Assembly (NCBI RefSeq): GCF_001243045.1 | Contig: NZ_LN849007.1 | Coordinates: 462,989 to 526,988, forward strand | Direction of reading: 5' to 3' | DNA from: Clostridium niameyense | Lineage (GTDB): Bacteria; Bacillota; Clostridia; Clostridiales; Clostridiaceae | DNA: 64,000 nucleotides | Part shown: positions 26,556-35,331 of the stretch, piece by piece | Layout: each line of letters begins with the position of its first letter | Position numbering within the stretch: position 1 is the first letter of the stretch | Notes under the pieces: model-generated | Database searches by the model: none | The model's input: only the letters and a program-made list of their open reading frames with translations | What the model was told of the DNA's origin: nothing | Translations under genes and position numbers: made by a program

Positions 26556-27158
26556 ATGATGGAAATTAGAACAATCCCTGTTGGAATATATGGGGCTAAT
26601 TGTTATCTTATAATTTATAAGGATAAGTGCACTATAATAGACCCTGGCGCTGATGGGGATAATATTATAAATATAATAGAAAAATTAAAATTGCAACCAC
26701 AATATATTATTTTAACTCACGGACATATGGATCATGTAGGCGCTGTAGAGAAAGTTAAGGATAAATATAACATACCTATATATATAAATGAAAGAGATCA
26801 AAACATGATAAATAATGTAGAAAATATATTTGGAAATTTCGGTAAATATAAAGTTGCAGACACATATATAAAGGAAGGAGAAATAATAAAACTTGGAGAT
26901 TTAGACATAGAATGTATAGAGACTCCAGGCCATACTCCAGGAGGTATGTGTTTTAAGATTAATGATGTTGTATTTACAGGAGATACATTATTTAGAGATT
27001 CTATAGGTAGAACAGATTTTGTAGGCGGTGATCATGCAAGTATTATAGAAAGTATAAAAAATAAACTTATGAAATTAGATGATAATACAAAGGTTCTGCC
27101 AGGTCATGGACCAGTTTCCTCTATAGGATATGAAAGAAGAGAAAATCCATTTTTTTAA
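26556..27158 (+). CDS. MBL-fold metallo-hydrolase (glyoxalase II-like, YqgX type)
   Basis: About 200 residues with the metallo-beta-lactamase metal motif THGHMDHVGA (about residue 53), a second His in 'ETPGHTPGGMCF', an Asp in 'FTGDTLFRDSIGRTDF', and a last His in 'VLPGHGPVSSI'. This is the hydroxyacylglutathione-hydrolase-like group, which needs two metal ions. Clostridia generally lack glutathione, so the thioester substrate is unknown. ATG 26556 (or ATG 26559) follows TGAGGTG, 10 bases after dtd. Confidence 0.92.
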   Translation: MMEIRTIPVGIYGANCYLIIYKDKCTIIDPGADGDNIINIIEKLKLQPQYIILTHGHMDHVGAVEKVKDKYNIPIYINERDQNMINNVENIFGNFGKYKVADTYIKEGEIIKLGDLDIECIETPGHTPGGMCFKINDVVFTGDTLFRDSIGRTDFVGGDHASIIESIKNKLMKLDDNTKVLPGHGPVSSIGYERRENPFF

Positions 27159-27221
27159 TAGCATAAGAATATTTATGACAAGAGAATAAATAAAAGGTTT
27201 AGTAAATTAGGAGTAGATAAA

Positions 27222-28658
27222 ATGAATTTGAGAGTAAACCTTAATGACATGAAATATAGATATGGTATTTATCAAATTTTAAATACTTATTATAATCTAT
27301 GGAATATAACTTTTGAAGAAGAGAATTATGATATCAAGATAAATATAGAAGATAATTTTATTCTAATAGAAGATGAAGAAGGTAAACATATATATGATTT
27401 AAAAAAAGATATAGAAGATATAACCTATAATCAATGGGTTAAGAAAACAGTATTTTTATATCTTAAAAATAAAACTCATAAAACGTTACCTTGGGGAACA
27501 TTGGTTGGAATAAGACCAAGTAAAATTGCTTTAGATTTAATTAATAAAAATTATAATGATAAGGACATAAAAAGGTATTTTTATAATCATTATGTAGCTA
27601 AAGAGGATAAGGCTAAGTTATGTGTGGATATAGCAAACATTGAAAATAAAATTGTAAATAAAGAAAAGGATAAAATAAGTGTTTATATAGATATGCCTTT
27701 TTGTCCTACGAGATGTTTATATTGTTCATTTACATCCAATCCTATAAGTAAGTGTAAGAAATTAGTTGAGCCCTATTTAGAGGCTCTTTATTATGAAATG
27801 AATAAGTTATCACAGTATATAAAGAATAAAAATTTAAAAATACAGTGTGTATACTTTGGGGGAGGAACTCCTACCTCTATAAATAATGAACAATTTCATA
27901 GAACAATGAAAAAGATATATGAAAATTTCATAGATAATAATAATGTGGAAGAATTTACTGTGGAATGTGGAAGACCAGACAGTATTACGGAATCAAAACT
28001 TAGATCTATGAAAAAATATAATGTTACAAGAATAAGTATAAATCCTCAAAGTATGAATGAAGATACTTTAAAAAGAATAGGCAGAACTCATTCGCCGAAA
28101 GATATACAAAATATTTTTAATATGGCTAGAAACTTAGGATTTGACAATATAAATATGGACTTAATAGTAGGGCTTCCAGGAGAAGGGTTAGATCATATAA
28201 AAAGAACATGTAAAGAAATTAAGAGAATAAATCCAGATAATATAACAGTACATGGTATGTCTATAAAGAGAGGATCAAGACTTTTTGAAAGAATACTAAA
28301 TAACGAAGAATTTAAAGTTCCTTCACAAGAAGAATTAAATTCAATGTATGCAGAGACAATTAAATTATCTAAAGATTTAAATATGAAACCATATTATATG
28401 TATAGACAAAAAAACATGTTAGGCAATATGGAAAACATAGGTTATACAAAAGAAGGGAAAATAGGCTTATATAATATACAGATGATAGAGGAAAGACAAA
28501 CCATAATAGCATTAGGTGCAGATGCGGTTTCAAAAATTATATTTTTAGAAGAAAACAGGATAGAAAGATGTCCTAACGTTAAAGATGTTATAGAATACAC
28601 AAAGAGAGTAGAAGAAATGATAGAAAGAAAAGTTACATTATTAAATACTTTATATTAA
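27222..28658 (+). CDS. hemZ: Coproporphyrinogen III oxidase-like radical SAM protein HemZ
   Basis: A 478-residue HemN-type radical SAM protein. The cluster motif is Cys161-x3-Cys165-x2-Cys168 (CPTRCLYC). It is followed by 'VYFGGGTPTSI', 'TVECGRPDSIT', 'RISINPQSM' and 'NMDLIVGLPGE'. About 155 residues precede the core, the HemZ rather than HemN arrangement. HemZ proteins are annotated as oxygen-independent coproporphyrinogen dehydrogenases, but in fermentative clostridia the true substrate is uncertain. It lies 17 bases before hisS in a rel-dtd-MBL-hemZ-hisS-aspS run. Confidence 0.92.
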   Translation: MNLRVNLNDMKYRYGIYQILNTYYNLWNITFEEENYDIKINIEDNFILIEDEEGKHIYDLKKDIEDITYNQWVKKTVFLYLKNKTHKTLPWGTLVGIRPSKIALDLINKNYNDKDIKRYFYNHYVAKEDKAKLCVDIANIENKIVNKEKDKISVYIDMPFCPTRCLYCSFTSNPISKCKKLVEPYLEALYYEMNKLSQYIKNKNLKIQCVYFGGGTPTSINNEQFHRTMKKIYENFIDNNNVEEFTVECGRPDSITESKLRSMKKYNVTRISINPQSMNEDTLKRIGRTHSPKDIQNIFNMARNLGFDNINMDLIVGLPGEGLDHIKRTCKEIKRINPDNITVHGMSIKRGSRLFERILNNEEFKVPSQEELNSMYAETIKLSKDLNMKPYYMYRQKNMLGNMENIGYTKEGKIGLYNIQMIEERQTIIALGADAVSKIIFLEENRIERCPNVKDVIEYTKRVEEMIERKVTLLNTLY

Positions 28659-28675
28659 AAATTAGGAGGTAAGTT

Positions 28676-29923
28676 ATGTTATTACAAGCGCCAAAGGGAA
28701 CAAGGGATATGCTTCCACAAAATGCATACAAATGGCAATATCTAGAGAATAAGTTTAGAAAGATAGCTGCGGAGTATTGTTGCAGAGAAATTAGGACTCC
28801 CATATTTGAATATACAGAACTATTTCAAAGAGGAGTAGGTGAAACTACGGATGTAGTACAAAAGGAAATGTATACTTTTGAGGATAAAGGTGGAAGAAGT
28901 ATAACGTTAAAACCAGAAGGAACTTCTCCAGCTGTTAGAGCCTTTGTAGAGGGTAGACTATTTAATGAAAGTCAACCTACAAAGATGTATTATTTTACAC
29001 CAGTTTTCAGATATGAAAATGTACAAAATGGTAGGTTAAGACAACATCATCAATTTGGAGTAGAAGTTTTTGGTGCACAAGATGCTTCTGTAGATGCAGA
29101 AATAATAAGTATACCTGTAAGAATATATAAAGAATTAGGTTTAGAAGGTGTGAAGCTTACTATAAATAGCATAGGATGTGCTAAGTGCAGAAAAAAATAC
29201 AATGAGGCTTTAAAAGAATATTTAAATAAACAATATGATGAATTGTGTGATATTTGTAAAACTAGATTTGATAAAAATCCACTTAGAATATTAGATTGTA
29301 AAAATAATCACTGTAAAGAAATAGTTAAAGAAGCGCCTGTTATATTAGATTATATTTGTGATGAGTGTAAGGATCACTTTGAGAGCTTAAAAGGATACTT
29401 AGATGCTATGGATATATCATATGAAGTAGATCCTTTAATAGTTAGGGGATTGGATTATTACAGTAAAACAGTTTTTGAATTTATAATGGATGGTATGACT
29501 ATCTGTGGCGGAGGAAGATATGATTATCTTATAGGAGAAATAGGTGGAACTGCTATGCCAGCAGTAGGCTTTGGTATGGGTATAGAAAGACTGTTAATTA
29601 CACTAGAAGAAAAGGGAATAGAAATAAAGGAACCAGTCTATGTAGATTTATATTTAGGCTATATTGGTGAAAAGGCTAAAATGGAATCTATGAAGATTGT
29701 TAAAACTTTAAGAGAAAATAATATAAAATGTGATTTGGATCATATGGGTAAGAAAGTAAAGGGACAGATGAAATATGCAAATAAAATAAATGCAGCTTAT
29801 ACCTTAATCTTAGGTGAAGATGAGCTTGAAAATGGAAAGGCTAGTCTTAAGAGAATGTCAGATGGTGAACAAATAGAAATAGACATCTGTAATTTAAATA
29901 GTATAATAGAAGTGTTGAAATAA
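28676..29923 (+). CDS. hisS: Histidyl-tRNA synthetase
   Basis: A 415-residue class II synthetase. Motif 1 is in the N-terminal '[23 protein letters not shown]'. Motif 2 is '[22 protein letters not shown]'. The histidine-specific '[12 protein letters not shown]' and motif 3 '[12 protein letters not shown]' follow, then the anticodon-binding domain. The insertion domain carries Cys pairs (CAKC, CDIC, CKNNHC, CDEC), a probable structural zinc site common in Firmicute HisRS. ATG 28676 follows AGGAGG. aspS follows 34 bases later. No T-box is seen upstream. Confidence 0.98.
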   Translation: MLLQAPKGTRDMLPQNAYKWQYLENKFRKIAAEYCCREIRTPIFEYTELFQRGVGETTDVVQKEMYTFEDKGGRSITLKPEGTSPAVRAFVEGRLFNESQPTKMYYFTPVFRYENVQNGRLRQHHQFGVEVFGAQDASVDAEIISIPVRIYKELGLEGVKLTINSIGCAKCRKKYNEALKEYLNKQYDELCDICKTRFDKNPLRILDCKNNHCKEIVKEAPVILDYICDECKDHFESLKGYLDAMDISYEVDPLIVRGLDYYSKTVFEFIMDGMTICGGGRYDYLIGEIGGTAMPAVGFGMGIERLLITLEEKGIEIKEPVYVDLYLGYIGEKAKMESMKIVKTLRENNIKCDLDHMGKKVKGQMKYANKINAAYTLILGEDELENGKASLKRMSDGEQIEIDICNLNSIIEVLK

Positions 29924-29957
29924 ATTAACTTATAATTCTATATTTGGAGGAATTAAA

Positions 29958-31748
29958 ATGGGAGAAGCATTAAATGGACTAAAAAGAACAATAATGTGCG
30001 GTGAACCTAGAGAAAATAATGCAGGGGAAAAAGCCACTGTTATGGGATGGGTTCAAAGAAAAAGAAACTTAGGAGGACTAATATTTGTAGATTTAAGAGA
30101 TAGAACTGGTATAATGCAAGTTGTATTTGGAGAAGAAATAAATAAAGAAGCTTTTGAAAAAGCTGATACAGTAAAACCGGAATATTGCTTAGCAATTACA
30201 GGTGAAATAGTTAAAAGACAATCTCCAAACAATGAGATGCCAACTGGTCTTGTAGAACTTAAAGGAGAAAGTATTAAAATATTATCAGAGTCAGAAACAC
30301 CTCCTATATACATAAAAGAAAATTTAGATGCATCAGAAAATATAAGATTAAAATATAGATACCTTGATTTAAGAAGACCTGATATGCAAAAAATATTTAA
30401 GATAAGACACAAGACAGCAAAGATTATAAGAGATTTCTTAGATGAAAATGGATTTTTAGAAATGGAGACTCCAGTACTTACAAAGAGTACACCAGAAGGA
30501 GCCCGAGATTATCTTGTACCAAGTAGAAATTATAAAGGAAAGTTTTATGCGCTACCTCAATCACCACAAATATTTAAACAACTTTTAATGGTATCAGGAT
30601 ACGATAAATATTTCCAAATAACAAAATGTTTTAGAGATGAAGATTTAAGAGCTAATAGACAACCAGAATTTACACAAGTAGATATGGAACTTTCTTTTGT
30701 AGAAGAAAATGATGTAATAGGATTAAATGAAGAATTGATAGCTAAAGTATTTAAAGAAGTAGCAGGTGTAGATGTGAAGCTACCAATAGAGCGTATGCCT
30801 TATAAAATAGCCATGGAAAAATACGGTTCAGATAAACCGGATTTAAGATTTGGAATGGAAATAGTTAATTTAAGTGAAGAAGTAAAAAATTCTGAGTTTA
30901 AAGTATTTAAGGGAGCTTTAGATAATAAAGGTTCTGTAAGAGCAATAAAGGCACCAAACTGTGCTAACATGGGAAGAAAACAAATAGACAAATTAGGTGA
31001 ATTTGTTAAGACTTATAAAGCAAAGGGTTTGGCATGGATAGCTTATAAAGAAGATGAAATAAAATCACCTATAGCTAAATTTTTAACTGAAGATGAAATG
31101 AAAGCTATATTAAATAAAATGGACGCTAAAGTTGGAGATTTAATTTTAATTGTAGCAGATAAAAATAGTATAGTCTTTGATAGTTTAGGAGCATTAAGAC
31201 TTCATTTAGGAAAAGAATTAGATCTTATAGATAAAAATGAATTTAGATTTGTATGGGTAACAGAATTCCCATTATTATCTTACAATGAAGAAGAAGAAAG
31301 ATATCAGGCAGAACACCATCCATTTACAGCACCTATGGATGAGGATATAAAGTATCTAGAACAAGATCCAGGCAGAGTTAGAGCTAAGGCTTATGATATA
31401 GTATTAAATGGTGAAGAATTAGGTGGAGGAAGTATTAGAATACATGATACTAGTCTTCAAGAGAAAATGTTTAATGTTCTAGGTTTTACTAAAGAAAGTG
31501 CTTGGGAAAGATTTGGATTCTTATTAGAAGCCTTCAAATTTGGACCACCACCACATGGGGGATTAGCTTATGGATTTGATAGAATGATAATGTTCTTAGC
31601 AGGAACAGATAATATAAAAGATGTTATAACATTCCCTAAAAATCAAAATGCATTCTGTCCTTTAACAGAGGCACCAAATCTAGTAGATGATGTTCAATTA
31701 CAAGAATTAGGAGTAGTTGCATTAAAAGAAGATAAAGAAGATAAATAG
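29958..31748 (+). CDS. aspS: Aspartyl-tRNA synthetase (bacterial type)
   Basis: A 596-residue class II synthetase. It has an N-terminal OB anticodon-binding domain ('VMGWVQRKRNLGGLIFVDLRDRTG'), the catalytic core with motif 1 ('ENGFLEMETPVLTKSTPEGARDYLVPSR'), motif 2 ('KCFRDEDLRANRQPEFTQVD') and motif 3 ('GLAYGFDRMIMFLAG'), and the bacterial GAD insertion between them. Full length. Last protein gene of the hisS-aspS run. A 6S RNA gene follows, matching the Bacillus aspS-bsrA neighbourhood. Confidence 0.98.
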   Translation: MGEALNGLKRTIMCGEPRENNAGEKATVMGWVQRKRNLGGLIFVDLRDRTGIMQVVFGEEINKEAFEKADTVKPEYCLAITGEIVKRQSPNNEMPTGLVELKGESIKILSESETPPIYIKENLDASENIRLKYRYLDLRRPDMQKIFKIRHKTAKIIRDFLDENGFLEMETPVLTKSTPEGARDYLVPSRNYKGKFYALPQSPQIFKQLLMVSGYDKYFQITKCFRDEDLRANRQPEFTQVDMELSFVEENDVIGLNEELIAKVFKEVAGVDVKLPIERMPYKIAMEKYGSDKPDLRFGMEIVNLSEEVKNSEFKVFKGALDNKGSVRAIKAPNCANMGRKQIDKLGEFVKTYKAKGLAWIAYKEDEIKSPIAKFLTEDEMKAILNKMDAKVGDLILIVADKNSIVFDSLGALRLHLGKELDLIDKNEFRFVWVTEFPLLSYNEEEERYQAEHHPFTAPMDEDIKYLEQDPGRVRAKAYDIVLNGEELGGGSIRIHDTSLQEKMFNVLGFTKESAWERFGFLLEAFKFGPPPHGGLAYGFDRMIMFLAGTDNIKDVITFPKNQNAFCPLTEAPNLVDDVQLQELGVVALKEDKEDK

Positions 31749-31789
31749 AAGAAATGTTAACAAAAATACATTTCTTAAACATATAGGTC

Positions 31790-31819
31790 TTAAAAAATAT
31801 TTATATTTTGTAGTATAAT
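31790..31819 (+). promoter_or_regulatory. Probable promoter of the first 6S RNA
   Basis: -10 TATAAT at 31814-31819 and a weak -35 TTAAAA at 31790-31795, spacer 18 bases. The start point should fall near 31826, about 20 bases before the closing stem of the RNA. Confidence 0.5.
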
Positions 31820-31825
31820 ATAAAT

Positions 31826-32030
31826 GGACAATAAATAAAAAATTTAAACTCCTACTATGTACGTTAAAGAGGTTTTATTGAGTCAACATGTTTTTGAAGG
31901 GAATCTAACTCTTTTTGTGGATTTGACACTCATAATTATTTGAGGACATGAAACAAAAAGGCGATACCCACCTGTGAGAGAAGCGGGTTCAAAAATAATC
32001 TCTTATAGCGGCAAAGTGGGAGTTTGTTGT
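31826..32030 (+). ncRNA. ssrS: 6S RNA (copy downstream of aspS)
   Basis: 6S RNA binds the housekeeping RNA polymerase as a promoter mimic. The closing stem is AAACTCCTAC (31846-31855) with GTGGGAGTTT (32016-32025), 10 pairs including G-U, enclosing 180 bases. Inside, 'GATACCCACCT' and 'GCGGGTTCAAAA' followed by 'AGCGGC' match the conserved 3' half of 6S RNAs (compare ACAUUCACCU...GGGUUC...GCGGC in E. coli). The Bacillus 6S-1 gene also lies next to aspS. No protein frame covers the segment. Confidence 0.8.
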
Positions 32031-32126
32031 GTTTATAAACGTATATAAGTTAGCTGTTTATAATTCCTTATAATTATTATATTAAGGAATTAAGCAAATA
32101 ATATTTTAGGATTAGGAGCAAATAAA

Positions 32127-32417
32127 ATGAAACTTACTAAGTTAGATTTTATATTATATATAAAAAATGGTAATTTGAACTTAATATTATATGCTTTAGC
32201 ATTGTTAGTAATATTTATTCCAATAAGTGTAGTTCTTATTACTAATAGCCCTTTTAGTGCTAATGTTAGTAAAATATTTATAACTATATCAGCTATATTC
32301 ATTATGGTTGGTAAGCTTATTACAATATTTAAGAAACAAGAAAGAGAATCTAGATCTATAGATATTGGTATTATTGCAGGAATGCTAATTGTACTTTTAT
32401 TTTATATTTTTATATAG
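32127..32417 (+). CDS. Small membrane protein, unknown
   Basis: A 96-residue protein with three hydrophobic segments at about residues 18-38, 47-66 and 79-96, joined by a short basic loop (FKKQERESRS). ATG 32127 follows TTAGGAG by a good distance. I do not recognise the family. It lies alone between the 6S RNA and a tRNA gene on the other strand, with a hairpin at 32575 that could serve as terminator. Codon use looks like the neighbours. Confidence 0.65.
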   Translation: MKLTKLDFILYIKNGNLNLILYALALLVIFIPISVVLITNSPFSANVSKIFITISAIFIMVGKLITIFKKQERESRSIDIGIIAGMLIVLLFYIFI

Positions 32418-32574
32418 TAAAGATATGATTTATATTATAAAGGTCTATATAAGATAAAAGGGTTGATTTAAAATAATTTTAAAACTATTTTGAGGATTAG
32501 CTTCTTTTTATTTTTACTTTAAAATCAGATATGGGTAATATTTATTTCTAAATATTATAGTATTAAGAATGTAA

Positions 32575-32609
32575 AAAAACACTTTAGATAAAATCTAAAG
32601 TGTTTTTTA
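32575..32609. terminator. Bidirectional terminator next to tRNA-Leu(CAA)
   Basis: AAAAACACTTTAGAT (32575-32589) pairs exactly with ATCTAAAGTGTTTTT (32593-32607). On the minus strand it directly follows the tRNA 3' end; on the plus strand it can close the membrane-protein transcript. Confidence 0.85.
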
Positions 32610-32696
32610 TGGTGCCGGAGGCGGGAGTCGAACCCGCATGGTATTACTACCGACGGATTTTGAGTCCGTTGCGTCTGCCAATTCCACCACTTCGGC
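32610..32696 (-). tRNA. tRNA-Leu (anticodon CAA)
   Basis: An 87-base class II tRNA with encoded CCA. The anticodon loop is CUCAAAA on the stem ACGGA/UCCGU, anticodon CAA, reading UUG. The T arm is GCGGGTTCGACTCCCGC and there is a long variable arm. The acceptor stem GCCGAAG/CUCCGGC has an A5-C68 mismatch in an otherwise paired stem. A terminator follows immediately on the minus strand. Confidence 0.95.
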
Positions 32697-32779
32697 AAAA
32701 TAAGTAATTAAAAACCAACAAAATTATGATAGCATAATTTTTCTATTAAGTCAATAATTTAAAAGATTTTAGATTACAA

Positions 32780-32841
32780 AAGCTCTTTAGAATTATAATA
32801 AATACTATCTAAAGTATCTATTATAAAATTCTAAAGAGCTT
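32780..32841 (-). terminator. SASP gene terminator
   Basis: AAGCTCTTTAGAATT (32780-32794) pairs exactly with AATTCTAAAGAGCTT (32827-32841). An inner stem of the TAATA/TATTA type makes a long two-part hairpin downstream of the SASP stop. Confidence 0.75.
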
Positions 32842-32891
32842 AACTAACAGGTTACTTTATATCAAATATTAATTACATCACTATAATTTAA

Positions 32892-33107
32892 CTATTTTTG
32901 ACTAAGACCTTTTTCATAAGCTTCTACCATCTTCTTAGTCATAGTTCCACCTACATAACCGTTTTGTCTTGCTGTTAAATTTCCTTTATCAACAGTTTCA
33001 TAATTAGTTAATCCTAATTCATTTGCAGACTCCATTTTTAATTGTTCTAATCTCTTTTTTGCTTCTGGTACGACTAATTTGTTTGAATTTGAATTTGAAT
33101 TTGCCAT
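32892..33107 (-). CDS. Alpha/beta-type small acid-soluble spore protein
   Basis: A 71-residue SASP that coats DNA in the dormant spore and is degraded by the Gpr protease at germination. Typical features are 'VPEAKKRLEQLKMESANELGL', a cleavage-region 'NYETVDKGNLTARQNG', and 'YVGGTMTKKMVEAYE'. The N-terminus has an Asn-Ser repeat (NSNSNSNK) encoded by a TTTGAA hexamer repeated three times. The ATG follows GGGAGG. Monocistronic, with a hairpin terminator. The forespore-specific promoter was not located with confidence. Confidence 0.95.
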   Translation of the reverse strand: MANSNSNSNKLVVPEAKKRLEQLKMESANELGLTNYETVDKGNLTARQNGYVGGTMTKKMVEAYEKGLSQK

Positions 33108-33264
33108 TTTTTATTCCTCCCTTTAACTTTTGTTCAAACTTCTTTAATTAAGTTTGTAATATAAGTTTGTGTAAAACCTCCATTAATAAACTAGTAAATT
33201 GAATGCATTTAATATAATATATTCCATATGAACCATAATTAAGTTTTAATAATATTAAAAAGCG

Positions 33265-33417
33265 CTACTCTACAGGATCTCCTTTAAAATTTTCATATTT
33301 AGGTTCAAGTTTAGAATCTCTGCTGTCTGCATTATATTCTGGTCTTTTTCCATCAAGTTTTTTAGAACGTTTATGCTTTTCTGTTTTATAACTTTTAGTA
33401 ACCATTTTATTTTTCAT
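33265..33417 (-). CDS. Small basic/charged peptide, unknown
   Basis: A 50-codon frame on the minus strand between the SASP and RseC-like genes. It starts MKNKMVTKSYKTEKHKRSKK and ends in a mixed charged tail (NFKGDPVE). AGGAG directly abuts the first ATG (33417), so translation may start at the second ATG (33405), giving 46 residues with a 12-base spacing. No hydrophobic segment and no cysteines. Composition (Lys, Arg, Asp, Glu, Asn, Tyr) resembles small spore-core proteins, and it lies next to a SASP gene in the same orientation, but the function is unknown. Confidence 0.55.
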   Translation of the reverse strand: MKNKMVTKSYKTEKHKRSKKLDGKRPEYNADSRDSKLEPKYENFKGDPVE

Positions 33418-33549
33418 CTCCTAAGTTTTTTAATAATATATTAAAAATTTAATGATAATAATTAATATCATCAATTATTTGTTTCCCATGTTTTAAGATA
33501 CTTATACAAAAAAATATTTTTGTATAACAAAATTAAATATTATAAAAAT

Positions 33550-33579
33550 TTTACTTGTTTATAAAAAATATGATATAAT
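33550..33579 (+). promoter_or_regulatory. Promoter of the RseC-like gene
   Basis: TTTACT (33550-33555), 18-base spacer, TATAAT (33574-33579), about 40 bases before the start codon. Confidence 0.55.
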
Positions 33580-33618
33580 GAGTAAAAAATAAATGGAAAT
33601 AATCTAGGAGTTGATTCT

Positions 33619-34047
33619 ATGAAAGAAGTAGGGTATATAAAATCTATTAATAATGGATATGCGTCTATGATGTTTAAAAGAAAATCTGGTTGTGGGGATA
33701 ACTGTGCGAGTTGTAAAGCTCATTGTAGTGCAGCATCTATAACTACAGATGTAGAGGATACTTTAGGAGTTGCTGTAGGTGATATGGTAGAAGTTGATAT
33801 ACAAACTAAATCCTTTTTCGCTATGACATTTTGGACATACATATTTCCATTAATAATGATGACTATAGGATTGGTAATTTCTTTGATTATATTTAAGAAA
33901 TTAGGAATTAAGCAATATGAACTATTAAGTACATTAGTTGGACTAGTATTTCTAGCCGTGGCTTATTCTATATTAGGTAAAATCGATAAGAAATTAGGTA
34001 AAAGTCAAGAATATAATATAAAAATGTTAAGAAAAATTTATAAATAA
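33619..34047 (+). CDS. SoxR-reducing system / RseC family protein
   Basis: A 142-residue RseC/MucC-type protein. A short N-terminal beta domain carries the Cys motif 'CGDNCASCKAHCSA' (about residues 20-33), probably an iron-sulphur or redox site. Two membrane helices follow at about 72-92 and 100-120. In proteobacteria RseC acts with the Rnf-like Rsx complex. In clostridia it is usually placed near Rnf or stands alone, as here. Its electron partner is not in the window. Confidence 0.88.
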   Translation: MKEVGYIKSINNGYASMMFKRKSGCGDNCASCKAHCSAASITTDVEDTLGVAVGDMVEVDIQTKSFFAMTFWTYIFPLIMMTIGLVISLIIFKKLGIKQYELLSTLVGLVFLAVAYSILGKIDKKLGKSQEYNIKMLRKIYK

Positions 34048-34050
34048 CTT

Positions 34051-34082
34051 AAAAGTCTTGTATGTTTGCAAGACTTTTATTT
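34051..34082 (+). terminator. Terminator after the RseC-like gene
   Basis: AAAAGTCTTG (34051-34060) pairs with CAAGACTTTT (34069-34078), then T-rich sequence. Confidence 0.85.
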
Positions 34083-34161
34083 TATTAAATTGTAAGTATA
34101 ATTAATAGTAGAATTTAGTGTATAATAATATTTATTTAAGTTATTAAGGAAGTGAATAATT

Positions 34162-35298
34162 ATGCTTAGATTTTTAGACGCAGGAGAATCTCATGGAAGA
34201 GCTTTAATAGCTATAATAGATGGAATTCCATCCAATGCAGATATAGATATAAACTTTATAAACAATGAGCTTAAAAGAAGACAAGGGGGATATGGCAGAG
34301 GAAAAAGAATGAACATAGAAAAGGATAAGGTTAAGATATATTCCGGATTAAGAGGAAATAAAACTACAGGAAATCCAATAACTATGATTATATATAATAA
34401 AGATTTTGAAAACTGGAAAAATGCAATGGAACAACAACCTAAAGAAAATGAAAGAATAACTATACCAAGACCAGGGCATGGAGATTTTGTAGGTTATTTT
34501 AAATATAATACTAATGATATAAGAGATGTAATAGAGAGAACCTCTGCTAGAGAGACGGCTATAAGAACAGCTGTAGGAGCCCTATGTAAATCTATATTAT
34601 TTAAACTTAATATAGATATAAGAAGTAAAATTCAAAGCTTAGGAAAAATATGTGATGATAAGGTGGATATATATAATGATAATATATATGATAAAATAGA
34701 GAGTAGTCCCTTAAGGTGTTTTAATGAAAATATAGAAGAGAAAATGAAGAATAAAATAGATAAGTGTAGGAAAGAAGGAGAAACTTTAGGAGGAAGTATA
34801 TATATATCTATAAAAGGTGTTCCTTTAGGAATTGGCAGCTACACTCAATGGGATAGGAAATTAGATGCTATATTAAGTTATTCTATTATGTCTCTTCAGG
34901 GAATAAAGGCAGTAGAATTTGGAGAAGGTTTAAATGTAGAAAAAATGGGTAGTGAGTTTCATGATAATATATATTATCATGAAGGAACTTTTATGAGGAA
35001 TACTAATAATGCAGGTGGAATAGAGGCAGGAATTTCTAATGGTGAGAATATAATAATAAAAGCTTATATGAAGCCAATACCTTCTGTAAAGAAAACTATG
35101 CATACTGTGGATTTAAAAAGCAGGATAAATGTGGAAAGTAGATATGAAAGATCAGATATTACAGGAGTAGTACCAGCTTCTATAGTTTTAGAAAATATAT
35201 GTGCTTTTGAAATACTAAAGCAACTAATAGATAAATTTCCTTCTGATACATTTCAAGAATTAAAAAATAGTTTAAAAGAATATAGAAATAAAATATAA
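34162..35298 (+). CDS. aroC: Chorismate synthase
   Basis: A 378-residue enzyme, the last step of the shikimate pathway (EPSP to chorismate, needing reduced FMN). Conserved stretches are 'DAGESHGRALIAIIDGIPSN', 'RRQGGYGRGKRMNIEKDKV', 'RPGHGDFVGYFKYN', 'ERTSARETAIRTAVGA' and 'NAGGIEAGISNGENI'. All aro partners are missing from this neighbourhood. It is followed 33 bases later by polA and appears co-transcribed with it. It could be a second, orphan copy, since clostridial aro genes usually cluster. Confidence 0.95.
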   Translation: MLRFLDAGESHGRALIAIIDGIPSNADIDINFINNELKRRQGGYGRGKRMNIEKDKVKIYSGLRGNKTTGNPITMIIYNKDFENWKNAMEQQPKENERITIPRPGHGDFVGYFKYNTNDIRDVIERTSARETAIRTAVGALCKSILFKLNIDIRSKIQSLGKICDDKVDIYNDNIYDKIESSPLRCFNENIEEKMKNKIDKCRKEGETLGGSIYISIKGVPLGIGSYTQWDRKLDAILSYSIMSLQGIKAVEFGEGLNVEKMGSEFHDNIYYHEGTFMRNTNNAGGIEAGISNGENIIIKAYMKPIPSVKKTMHTVDLKSRINVESRYERSDITGVVPASIVLENICAFEILKQLIDKFPSDTFQELKNSLKEYRNKI

Positions 35299-35331
35299 AT
35301 TGTTTTATTATACCGATTTGGAGGTAGTTTA

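Noticed and set aside
28659-29957. T-box riboswitch upstream of hisS or aspS
   Set aside because: The spacers are 17 and 34 bases, too short for a T-box, and no T-box sequence (GGGTGG) is present.
30053-30412. A 119-codon minus-strand frame inside aspS
   Set aside because: Shadow of aspS; no start signals and no recognisable protein.
32031-32050. GTTTATAAAC palindrome just after 6S RNA as its terminator
   Set aside because: It is short and lacks a following T-run; I could not define a convincing terminator for this 6S RNA.
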